From assembly GCA_029721515.1 (NCBI GenBank), contig CM056551.1:28630437-28694436 (forward strand): a stretch of DNA of 64,000 nucleotides. The letters are read 5' to 3'. This stretch comes from Synanceia verrucosa. Lineage: Eukaryota; Chordata; Actinopteri; Perciformes; Synanceiidae. Positions 23,999 to 35,000 of the stretch are shown piece by piece. Both the position numbers and the translations under genes were made by a program. The notes beneath the pieces were generated by a model that saw only the letters and a list, made by a program, of their open reading frames with translations, was not told the DNA's origin and made no database searches. Position 1 is the first letter of the stretch. Every line of letters starts with the position of its first letter.

Positions 23999-26900
23999 AT
24001 GAAGGTACATTTTCTTCATATAAACCGTGATTCGAGCTCTGCTAGCTAGCGGTTAGCTAACATCACCTAGTGGAACGCAACTCCAAGTCCGGAGCTGACG
24101 TTATGCTACCTAGCCTAGCCTAGCCTAGCCTGTGTTAGCAAGCTAATTGTCTTAACGGTCGGACAGGCAGAAACTCCTCACTGTTGCACTTGACCATCGA
24201 CATGACTTATTTAGGTAATACGTTTAGTCAGAATTTATGTTCTGTTGTTTTTCTTATTTCTTGGTTAGCAAACATTTTACCTGTGTAGCTAGCTTAAATG
24301 TGTGTGCTGTGGCTGTGTTTTGACAGTTCTAGCGTTAGCTTCGGTAGCTAGGCTAGCTGTTTGCTCATTCTGTCTGTAGCGTTATTGTGTCCAGTTCTGT
24401 TTGCCCATGCATATTGTATTGTATTAAACTATACCATTGGTGTCTAAGGTGTATCATGGGTTCATCTCGTCAATGAATACGCGTCCAGATGTGTTCTCTA
24501 TACAAAGCAGAGGTTTCTGTGCTGAACATGCACATGAATGATGCTGTAAGTGTCAATATACTGTGAAATACTGAAATGTAGGTGTTTTCTGACTGTCAGG
24601 CAGGGGCGTCGTCCATGTGGGCTTCATGCTGTGGTCTGCTGAATGAAGTCATGGGTACCGGGGCCGTCAGAGGCCAACAGCCAGGTTTTGGACCCGGTGC
24701 TGGACCCTTCAGATTTGCCCCCAGTGCGGGATACTCCACATACCCGCCTACCAGCTCAGGGAGTCCCAGTCTTGTATGCAAGGCCTGTGGTCAGGTCTTC
24801 TCAGTATTCAGGAGGAAGGTATGTGTCTGTTCTGTGTGATGCCAGCACATTAAGAGGTTATAAGTCCACTGACTGAATGAGAAGGGAAAGGTGCATGTGT
24901 AGAAGCAGAGGGGGATATTAGATGAATATTTTAGTGCTAATTGCTGACTGTGGGGGAAAAAAAGAGTCATCTAATTTTTGACATGCTTTAACCCTCATTT
25001 ATTTTTAATAATATTTTGATGTAGCAGTTTGTGTTTTCGTGGTTTTAATGTTACCCTTATCGTAACCTTTTGATGGTATCGTCATTATTAGTTTTAAAAG
25101 ATGTGCTCTTAGAGCACTTGCATCTAGTAGAGCACAGCTGACCACCGTTTTGTGAGGGAATAAAAGGCTAAACTTAATTTAATTCACAGCCGGAGGCTAC
25201 TATTTTCCAATGAAAATTGCCTCGTCGTTCTAGCTGATTGTAGAGACAGATGGACACCATACCGTACTGAGCGCTCATGTTCACGTTTGGCTCAGGGTAT
25301 CATTCTGTTCTTCACTCGCTCACTGTGCCGGTCTAATCCCACATCTTGCATTTATTACTGTTTGATGTTTGTCACTTAAAAGACGTGAGCTGCTTCCTGC
25401 TTCTGTGCCAGGAGAGGTAGAGCAGATGAGAGTTAAAAATGCAAGAGAAGGTCTATTAGCATTGAAATCTTTTTCAGGAATTCAAATGTTGTCTCTACTC
25501 TTTTACACATTTTTGTGTCATATCACAGTCAAATGAAAATGAGGGTAAAATATAAACATTTATCCATATTTATGTCAAAGGCGCTTTTATTTTTAAGAGG
25601 GTTTGTCAGGAACATAATTTAAAAGTTGTCCCAGGTTGCCTCATTTCCATCATCCTGTTTTTCTCCGTTTCCGCAGTATATTTGCTGCGACTGCAAGAAG
25701 AGCTTCTGCTCTCTGTGCTCCGTGCTTCAGGAGAATCTGCGCATTTGTGCCACGTGTCATCTGTTGAAAGCGACCGCCTTTCAGCGGCCGCGGCTCATGC
25801 GCCTACGAGTCAGGGACCTGCGCCAGTACTTGCTGCTTCGTAACATCCCCACCGACACCTGCAGGGAAAAAGAAGACCTGGTGGACTTGGTGCTCTGTCA
25901 CCAAGGCATAGAGGAAGAGGAGGACGGCGACATGACCAGCCTCCACTCACGTTCCCTGTACACGCCGACCCCTTCGACCACACAGTCTGCCTCAGAGCTG
26001 TCTGCTTTTGTTGCCTCTCAGGAGGAGCAGCTCAGCAGGAGTGATAGCTCTGATACCAACCAGGTCAGGCCCGGGTTTAAACCACGTACGACCCTTAGTT
26101 GCACCGATCATGACACGTCATCATCAAACATCACATGATCCTGCTTGTTTGTTGTCAACAATGTCTGAAGTTGGTCCAGTATTGAGGGAGAACGCTGCTG
26201 TCTCGTTCTGAAACCTCCTGAAATCCACATTGCAAATCCTCATAATATTTAGCCGTGACATTGAGCTGCTCTTTCTGTTCTCCAACACAAACAACACCGG
26301 CGTCCCATGGCACTCCTCTCACTGACTCATATTTCCACTGTTGTCTTCTGGCAACCACTACCACAACACAATAACAAATGGGAAGCAAAAAGAACAGAAA
26401 AGTGTTTTATTTCTCTGTAGGCTTCTTGCCATAATGTTGTCAGGCTCTTCTAATAACAATCTGAGCCTGTCAGCAGCAAACACCAACACTTGTTTGACCT
26501 AAACTAGCAGAGCAGGTTGACCAAAGTCTTTACAACAATACTGAACCAAGCCTTCAATCTAGATTGAAAACACTTTAGTTATCCTTTAAGCTGAAAGTTT
26601 GGATTTTCAGCCATGTTTGCTTACAGCCAAAAAGCTTACATTTCTGAAAACTCCACACTATGGATTTTCTACAGGTCAGACAAAGTGATCAAAGTTCTAG
26701 AAAGAGAAGTGAAAAGTGAAAGAGAGAATAAGAAGCTTAGCTCCGAGCAGCCAGGATCCACTATAAATACTTGGCCTGCTTAGGGAGTAGTGAGCTTTTC
26801 TATGAATGGAAGGTACAAGATGTTGTTCCCACAGCGTCAATGAGCCGTCTGTCTCATCCTGATCTTCACTTAACTGGCTTGTTCCTTGCATGTAGTGCTC

Positions 26901-28790
26901 ACTCATGTCTCTTATGGCTGCTGTTGTGCTGCAGGATATTGGCGATGCTACATCTGTGTCTCTCCTCAACTTGGACCCCAGTGACCACACTCCTGAGGTG
27001 ATCAGATTTCCTGCTGTCGTCATGAAATCATCCACATATGAAGTATTGCATTTCATTTTTGTTGCTGAGTACAAGTAGAAATAATTGGGGAACATTTATA
27101 TATGCAGGAAATGAGATGCTGATGCGCACAATTTCTCAGCTGGGTCTGAATGAAAGAACAATAAAACAATTATATGTGATTCTGCTGCTCATTGTGCTTT
27201 CTGCAACAGCTTTGCAAAAATTGCAGCCTTTTGCAGAGTTCACCACTAATATACTTCAGGCTTTCAAATTTAACTCAGCACTTAAGTTTAAGGGCTTTTT
27301 GCACAGACCCTGTAATGAACCCCTTTATTTAATTACAAAAAGTGATGGCGTGTTCTTGCACAACACAGAAAATATGAGCTGCGGTTTGATGACTAGTTAA
27401 GTTTTTAATGATCCTGAGTATAACTTTGGTCACATGCTGCTTCACTGCTGTTTCACTGTTTTGCACTGTTAGTCGGCCCTAACTTCTTTGTTCCTGCTCC
27501 TTCAGGTCAGTCCTCAGACGCGACGTCGGGCCAGGGCGTCTCTCTCGGACATCTCCAGCTTGCGGGACATCGAGAGCCTGTCGGTTCGACAGTTGAAGGA
27601 GATCCTCGCCAGGAACTTTGTCAACTATTCGGGATGCTGTGAGAAGTGGGAGCTGGTGGAGCGTGTCAGCAGACTGTACAGAGAGACGGAGGAAAACAGG
27701 AAATCAAGTCCGTAAATATTGCAGCCTTTAGTTTTTTTCAAATGGAAATGTCATAATGAACATCAGCTTTATATTCTGTATTCTAATATAGCTTGTTTGG
27801 TGTTGATGTGGTGGTTTGATTTGTTTTTCTTGCAGTGGAAAATGTGAGCAGTGCTATAACCACAGGTGAGCTGTGACCACATCCTGTTTTTAACCATAGA
27901 AAGCTAATACCGCTGTTTCCTCTGACAATACAATGCGCTGTAGGTAATAATAAGTACGGGTCACAAGTGAAGCAGTATCCCTGTACAGAATCATGCTGAA
28001 TTGTCTCTTGCTTGCTTTACTCCTCCCACGCTAAAGTGGTGGCCCTCCCCCCTCCGATCTGCAACGGGGCCATCGGAGGTAAGGCTCATAGATTCCTCGC
28101 CACGGTTGCCGTGGTCACATGCACCACCTGTTACTCTCCTCTCCATCATATGACCAATATTGCGTGCCACCACATCTGTATTTACCGTGAGCCCATTGTC
28201 ATCCAGCTCTTCTTGTGTGGTCTTCCATGTGGAATGGCATTCACTGCGAGGGCTGCTTCCTGTTGAGGATGGAGATGAATGAATCTCCTGCAGAGATGTG
28301 AATATTTCAGTTACGTCACGCTCCGGGAACATTGATCTGCCATGTGCTCACTCTCCCTTTGTCATCTGTTCATACGCTTCAATGTGTGAAGCGAATCATA
28401 CTGAGAGCTGCAGTATGTTGTGTTCACTCTGTGGTCGTCATAGAAACACCTCAACACATAAGCGGCATTGACATTTTGGAGGAGATTGCGAGCATGACCT
28501 AAACGAAGATAAGACTCCCCCCCCCATGACCCTCGTCAGTGCATGATTTCATTTCTAAAGCAGTCTGCCAACATTTCCAGTCACGTCTCTTGTCTTTGTC
28601 AGACGGTGAGAAGAGTCCGCTGTCGATCCACGACGACAACCTCTGCAGGATCTGCATGGACGCCGTTATCGACTGCGTCCTCCTGGAGTGCGGCCACATG
28701 GTCACCTGCACCAAGTGCGGCAAGAGAATGAACGAGTGTCCGATCTGCAGACAGTACGTCGTCAGGGCTGTGCACGTCTTCAAGTCTTAA
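23999..28790 (+). CDS. rnf34: RNF34, RING E3 ubiquitin ligase with FYVE-like finger
   Basis: RNF34 (CARP1) is an E3 ubiquitin ligase reported to act on caspase-8/10 and p53, among others, with its paralogue RFFL. Eight exons in phase give 378 residues (human 372): 23999-24004, 24600-24818, 25677-26063, 26935-26997, 27506-27707, 27836-27865, 28037-28078, 28603-28790. The first coding exon is only ATG AAG, and splicing gives MKAGASSMWASCCGLL, which matches human RNF34 rather than RFFL. A FYVE-type zinc finger occupies about residues 55-105 (CKACGQVF...CCDCKKSFCSLC...CATCHLL). Next comes the SAP-like helix pair LRQYLLLRNIP, then a second one (VRQLKEILARNFVNYSGCCE, about 220-240). The C-terminal RING (about residues 328-378) has CRICMD, CGHMVTC, CGKRMNECPIC and ends VHVFKS. 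Exon 27707 uses the weak-looking donor A|GTCCGT. Expression control is not visible beyond the GCTAGC-rich first intron. Confidence 0.97.
24037..24362. promoter_or_regulatory. GCTAGC / GTTAGC cluster in rnf34 intron 1
   Basis: Within 330 bases downstream of the two-codon first exon, the words GCTAGC, GTTAGC, TTAGCTAAC and a tandem CCTAG pentamer (24109-24131) recur more than ten times on both strands. Comparable clusters occur near the starts of rictor, kdm2b and setd1b. Whether this is a regulatory motif or a repeat-derived bias cannot be told from the sequence. Confidence 0.4.
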
Positions 28791-30500
28791 TGCACCAGAC
28801 TGAGACTGTACCTTAACTCAACCACGCAGCTCATTTACCTTTGAATCCCCAAAAGACTCATTTTGCAGATGTTCCGTGTTCATATACCCGACAACTCTCA
28901 CATTATTTGCACATTGAAATATGATGACAAATGTGTTTTTCTTAGGAGTCTCAGTACCGTGCGGACTAGCGAAGGATCGTAACATATCTCTAATCTGTGT
29001 TCATTCCCAAGTGTCTGTGTTGCTTTTACAACTTTTTCCAAGCAAAGAATGTGTGGCACTCAGCCATGTGCAGCCTCATCAAACACAACTCATCACCCTC
29101 AGATCTGCCTATAAGCTGTAGCTTCAGAGCGCCTTGCTATACAACTGCTGCAAACAACTACATATCTTAGTAACACCAGGACTGAACGTACTGAGCCTCA
29201 CATCAGGAGCGGGGGCGAGCGAACAACGTGCCAAATAACAGGTCATTCCCTCAGTGTTGATTTCTCAGCACGTTTGTCGTCACTGTGTGTTAATGCGCCA
29301 CCTCTAACAACCCAGACTGACCAGTAACAGACCAAGGTAGCACGTGTACTAATTAGCAAGTTTGTGGTTTTTCTTTTTCAAGTTGGACTCTGCAGCTGAT
29401 CCGCTGTGTGACTCAAGGACATTGGTGATTGATATTTACGATGCATTGTTACACTTACATTGACTTATTTTGTTATAGAAGTGGTGCTTCACACAAAGTC
29501 TGTCATCACAGCAATAGCTAACCTCCGCCGTCACCTCTGTCTCACACCAGTGGAGACAAAAGACAACAAACCGGTGCTAAACTCATCCAGCTATCTTCCT
29601 CGTTTTCCAGCTGAACTGTGGACGTGAAACTGAATGTCGTCGTTGTATATTACCAGGAGTGGAATGAAGTGTCTTCAAGGGATATTCCACCCCTATGTGT
29701 AACTTAGTCATTCCTTGCAGTCCCCAGAGTTAAATAAGTGAGCAAAAGCGTTTTTTATCTGGCTCAGCCGTTGCCCTAAACTGGTAACGCTGCCGTTAGC
29801 TTAGCTTTGGATAGGTGTTGTAATGTGGCGTTGCCAGGTAGCACGTTGTTGCAAAGATGAGCCAGATAAAAAACACTTTTGCTCACTTATTTAACTCTGG
29901 GGACTGCAAGGAATGACAGAACTACACATGGGGTGGAGTATCCCTTTAATGCTTTTTTTGTTGCTTATCTCCCATGTAGGAGTAATGTATTGAACTAACT
30001 ATTCAAAGATATAGCTACGAGTTTACTGACACCTGTGGTATAGAAAGTATATTAAAAACAATGACTTGCTAATGTAATTTGCATATAATGATCCATATGA
30101 GATGTGTATATACATCTATATTTTTTGCATTTGATTTAAATATGTGTAATATGAGATTATAAACTGGGATTGGGTTAGTTTATCATGTTTTCCTGTCAAG
30201 TGGTTTGAAATGTGTTGAATCTGCTTGAACCAGAGCATGAAGACGACCTGTGTGACACTGGATATGTTATCCTCCCCTCTAAACCTGCTCATGGAGAAGT
30301 TTCCAGCTCTGCACTGTACCCACACTAAGTCACCGTCGCTGCTATCAGAGTAAACATGTCCCCTACAGTCATGAACAGTAGCGGAGCAGGTTGCACTTTT
30401 CCTGTACAGAGGGAGGAATTATGTGCAAGATTTGGTCTTTGTATTTGGAAATGTTAAACTTTTTATTTTGGTAATTAAAGATTTTAATTAAAGTTGTAAA
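28791..30500 (+). other. rnf34: rnf34 3' UTR
   Basis: Downstream of the rnf34 stop codon there is 1.7 kb without exons. A run of T/A-rich sequence ends in ATTAAA at 30474-30479, a common variant polyadenylation signal and the best candidate for the transcript end. The fold-back element at 29677-29946 lies inside this presumed UTR. Confidence 0.5.
29677..29946. mobile_element. Fold-back (long inverted repeat) element in rnf34 3' region
   Basis: Two arms of about 90 bases (29677-29766 and 29858-29946) are near-perfect reverse complements. The left arm begins AAGGGATATTCCACCCC and the right arm ends GGGGTGGAGTATCCCTT. They flank a 91-base centre. Matching inner phrases are CAGTCCCCAGAGTTAAATAA and its complement. 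This is the structure of a fold-back MITE. If transcribed as part of the rnf34 3' UTR it would form a long RNA hairpin. Confidence 0.85.
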
Positions 30501-32035
30501 GTTTTCGTATACTCGCGCATCACCAGCAGTTTCCCTGTATTACCTTGGATTAAGCAGCACCTCGTACTAACCTGCAGAGTTCTGATTTGATAATCGATAA
30601 ATCATTTCAGTTGTTTTCTAGAATAAAAACTTAGAAATCCACTTAATAACAATGTTAACATGCTGTTTTTAGCACATATAGTATTAGTTCAATGCAAACA
30701 TTTGCTGTTTTGCACATTATCTGACTTTCACAACATGATTATCATGGCCAAAATAATCACAGTAATCTTGTTATTGTGTTATCTATAGAAAATTTAAAAA
30801 AAAATTGTCTTAGTCATCTTTAATATTATTTATCATACTTTTTTTCTGTTTTTTTGCAGAGTCTGTGATAGTATCTGTACAAAAGTGCTGGATTATTTAC
30901 ACATGCATCATTTTAACATTTATTTTAAATATGACAGTGTGAGAGATAAACTGCAATAACTTTGTCACTGTAACTGTAGAGATATTTCAGTTAAAACCAC
31001 AAGAGAATCACAAAAACCTGAATCATTTAATCTTAATTTAGACTCTGGAACATCTTCACAAAATGTCCTGATGTTTTGTCAGATATGAGCTATGAACTCT
31101 ACGATGGTACAAATTATTTTTTTAATGCATGTTAGCAGTTTCAGATTTACAAATATAAACATTATCACAGTCACCTGAGGTGATTGATTACAGCACAACA
31201 CACCCCGAATACACACAACACCTACTGTATGGAGTCATTATTTGAACATGTCGTCTTTCTTGGAGAACCAGATGTGTCTATAGTTCAAAAAAAGATAAAC
31301 CTCAAACCACCCCGATAAATTATCTGTAAGCATTATTTAACCCAGCTCTGACACATCCCTGTCAAGTTTCTGAATAACCGAATAAATACAAACTGTAGAA
31401 TAATGATATAATTAAAAAAAAAATCAATAAATTAATGTTGAAATGTTGGAGAAAAGCCCATCAAACACAACACTCAGTTTAAAAGTATAACGGTAAGTGA
31501 AGATGTGAGGGTGTAACAGCAATCTGTCCTATCATTCTTGAAATACATTCTAAATATTCAGGAAGGAGTTATGATAATTTAGTGGGATATTTATTTCTGT
31601 ACAGGTTCTTTTTTTTGGAAGTTATGTTAATGTCAAATACAGATTTTGGCACATAGAAGACAATGTTGCCTTGTATGAGGCAAACTCAGGGAGGGGACAC
31701 CATGCCATGCAGTCTCTGTGATATTTAGCTCCTGAGACGCTGTAAACGCAAAATTATGCTCGTATAAAAATACTGTGTTTCCAAATATTTAAAGAATAAA
31801 AATAACCCGACAGTCAAATACAAGCACGTCTTTATAAAAGTACAATCGTGACACAGACGCATGCATGCTGTTTCCTCCTCTTCCGTCCAGTGAGTGTTTG
31901 TCACCTCCATCCAGGAGTCAATTTCAGTTTCTTCCTGTGATTCAGAGACTCGTCACAGGGCAAAAGAAAAACTAAAATAACGTGTTTCCAATAAGTGCAA
32001 AGACAGTCTTTGAATGGTTTACGTCCTGTTGAGGA
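30501..32035. other. rnf34 / kdm2b convergent intergenic and kdm2b 3' UTR
   Basis: AT-rich sequence between the convergent 3' ends of rnf34 and kdm2b. The part next to 32036 is presumably kdm2b 3' UTR on the minus strand; TTTATT words that could serve as its signal occur at several places and I could not choose one. No exon, structured RNA or clear repeat is seen. Confidence 0.45.
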
Positions 32036-35000
32036 CTAGCTGGTCTTCTGCAGAAGTTTGTCCTCTTTCAGTCTGAACGGTACGCTCACTGACATCTCTG
32101 CGATGAACCGCTCGCACGCCGTTTTGGTCACCTGCTTGCAGAAGCGAAGGTCGATCTGACAGATGCTTCCGCAGCGCTTGAAAAAGTTCAGGGAATGGTC
32201 GGTGACCCGGTTACAAACTAAAGGGAAACAGAGAAGAATGAGCGATCAGAATTACGCAGCAAACACCAAACTAACCGACTATCGATATGGCAATATATCG
32301 CAATACTTTTTCTTCTGTTATAATATTGATTTTTAATTTCTTAATAGGGCGGCACGGTGGTGTAGTGGTTAGCACTGTCGCCTCACAGCAAGAAGGTACC
32401 GGGTTCGAATCCCGGCCCGTGTGGAGTTTGCATGTTCTCCTCGTGTCTGCGTGGGTTCTCTCTGGTACTCTGGCTTCCTCCCACCATCCAAAAACATGCA
32501 TGGGGATTAGGTTAATTGGTTAATTTAAATTGACCGTAGGTGTGAATGTGAGTGGTTGTCTGTCTCTATGTGTCCTGTGATGAACTGGACACTTGTCCAG
32601 GGTGTACCCTGTCTTTCACCCTAAGACAGCTGGGATAGGCCCCCCGTGACCCTATGAGGATAAGCGGTAGAAGATGGATGAATTTCTTAATATCGATATT
32701 CTTTCCCCCCCCCAAAAAAGTAATGTTTTGGGCCAACGTAAATCCAGAGCAACTTCTGCACGTTGAAATAAAAAAATTCCCCTATAATTTTGCCCTATAA
32801 CCAACTAAGGTGATTCTGTCTTTTTCTGCATGCTCTACTGAACCAGACCCGGCAATTCAAATTTTCATTTCATGCTTTCATGAGTTTATTTTGCTTTACT
32901 TATCAGATAAATAACCATACCGCTGGTTTAACCCTGGCCACTCGTCCGTTTATTAACTGGTAATCACACCTGCTTGACTCTGCTTTGGAATATCCAGCCC
33001 TCTTCTCTTCTGGTTGAGTGTCCAGCCCTCACCTGACAGGTTGATGTCTGTGAGGGAGTCTCTGGTCGTGGTCCCCGCCGCCGTCAGCAGGTTGACCGAC
33101 TGGTCGTTGATGTGGTTGCAGTAGCTCAGGTCCAGCGTGGACAGAGACGGCATCTGGCGGCTGATGAGACGTAGCGACGTGTCGGTGATGTCGAGCCCCG
33201 CCAGCCGCAGGTCCTCCACGTTGCGCAGCTTGCAGCGGTTATCCAGCTGACCTGTCCGTCCGTTAAAGAAGTATCAGTTTGTGTGTTTTCTCATCAAGAG
33301 CTACTTGAAATAAATGTATGCACGGGAGCCTCAACTTACCTGGTCTGTTGTCTGTAGGGGGGGAGAGGAGGTCCCTCATCTGAGCGTCTTTGAGTCCCTC
33401 CACCCACTGGACATCCAGGGTACGAAGCAGAGGGCAGCTGGACGTGCAGAGCGCAGATACAGCAGCCCAGGAACACCCAGATAACCTTAAAACTCGCAGA
33501 CCTGGAAGACACAGGATCACTTTAAATACTGACACAGAACAACACAAAGACTTTCCCTAACAATAGATCAACAATCGCTCAGGTAGGTACCTGGCAGTCT
33601 GTTAATAAGCCAGCTTAGCTGTTTCTTGGAGATGTTGGTCCAGCTGAGGTCCAGGGAGACTGGCTGCCGGCGGATGATCCCACTTAGCATGAGGGGAGTG
33701 ATGGAGGTGCAGCGGTTCAGGTCGATCTTCGTCCAAAGTCTCTTATCGCAACACCTAGAGGTAGAGAAAAGACCTTCAAAGATGTGTACCGTGCCATCAT
33801 GTGGACATGTTTGAGCTGAGCTCCTACCATCTGTTCCACGTCTTGCACACCCTCATGCAGACGCACAGCTCCTGGTGGCTGAGGTAGCCGAAGATCTTCA
33901 TCCAGACCTCGCGTTGTATGACGTGCGTTTTACCGTCTTTTAGAGGCAGTCTGTCGGGAGGCGGGCTTATCGGTGGGGGCCGGATGACGTGCCGCTCCAT
34001 CTGGACACACTTGGGCGGGGAGTGGGGGGGCACGGGCCGGTTGGTCGGGGTGCTCCTGTTGAAGCCCAGAGGGGTGATCTGACTCGGGTAGAAGTGGCGC
34101 AGCTCCCACGGCGTCCCGTTCATCTCTCTGGTCTTGAGGTGAGGCCTCTGGTCGCCAAGTTCGCTGCCGTTGAGGAACAACCTCTTAGGCTCCTCGTTTT
34201 CCGTCTCCGGCTCCACTTTGAGGGGCTGGCGGTTCTCGTTGGCCAGGCAGTCCTCTGTCTTCTGGATCTCCTGGTTCAGTGCTTTGCTCAGCTCTCGGCT
34301 CAGCTCTCTGTTAGGTAAGCGGCGCTTGCGGCGAGCTTTCGGACGCGGCCCTTTCTCCTGGGTCTCGCTGCCACCCTCGCTGCTGGGGCCGGCCTGAGGG
34401 GAGCTGCAGTGAGACTGGTCGCTGTCGCCAAACGCCGTTTTGATGTAGGGATTCAACAGTGTATTCCTGGAGTCCTTCTCATCCCCTTCTTCTTCAGCGT
34501 CTCCAAAACGACCTTTCCTCTCCACACGGAAGTGAGGCTCCCTTCCTTCCTCGTCCTTCTCCTCGTAAGTGTCCTCGTCCTCCTCTTCTGTCTTGATTTG
34601 ATGTAGAAGTTTGGAAAAATAAGGATCATCTGACTTCTCCTGCAGGGGAAAAAGCAGCATTAATTAGTTCAGTTTGGCACACACATTAAAATGCCAGTTG
34701 TTGCGTGATCACAAACCTTCTTCCTCACGCCGAGATCGTCCTCCTCATCATCGTCAAACAGCTTCCTCTTCTTCCTCAGCTTGTCCTCAGGTCTGGGTCG
34801 GGGCAGGTTGCAGGGGGACAGCAGCGGCGGCTGTCGGTGGACGGACTCCTCTGGTCGGTACCGGGGCGTCTCGTCTCTTTCTGGTCTCCTCTTGGATGCA
34901 GAGGAAATGTCCCCCTCCTCCTTCACAGGCTTCTGCTCCCTCAGCAAAGAGCCGGGGAGGTTGGAGGCGTACTTGAACCCTGGACCCCTTTTTTGCTTCA

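Noticed and set aside
27038..27400. 120-codon plus-strand open frame in the rnf34 intron after exon 26935-26997
   Set aside because: It has no family resemblance, lies wholly within the intron, and is not needed to keep the rnf34 frame.
32347..32420. Possible tRNA gene, from the A and B boxes
   Set aside because: The boxes belong to the tRNA-derived head of a SINE with a 3' body and target duplication; no cloverleaf is intact.
33989..34606. Plus-strand open frames over kdm2b exon 33828-34639
   Set aside because: These are antisense shadows of a coding exon with biased codon use.
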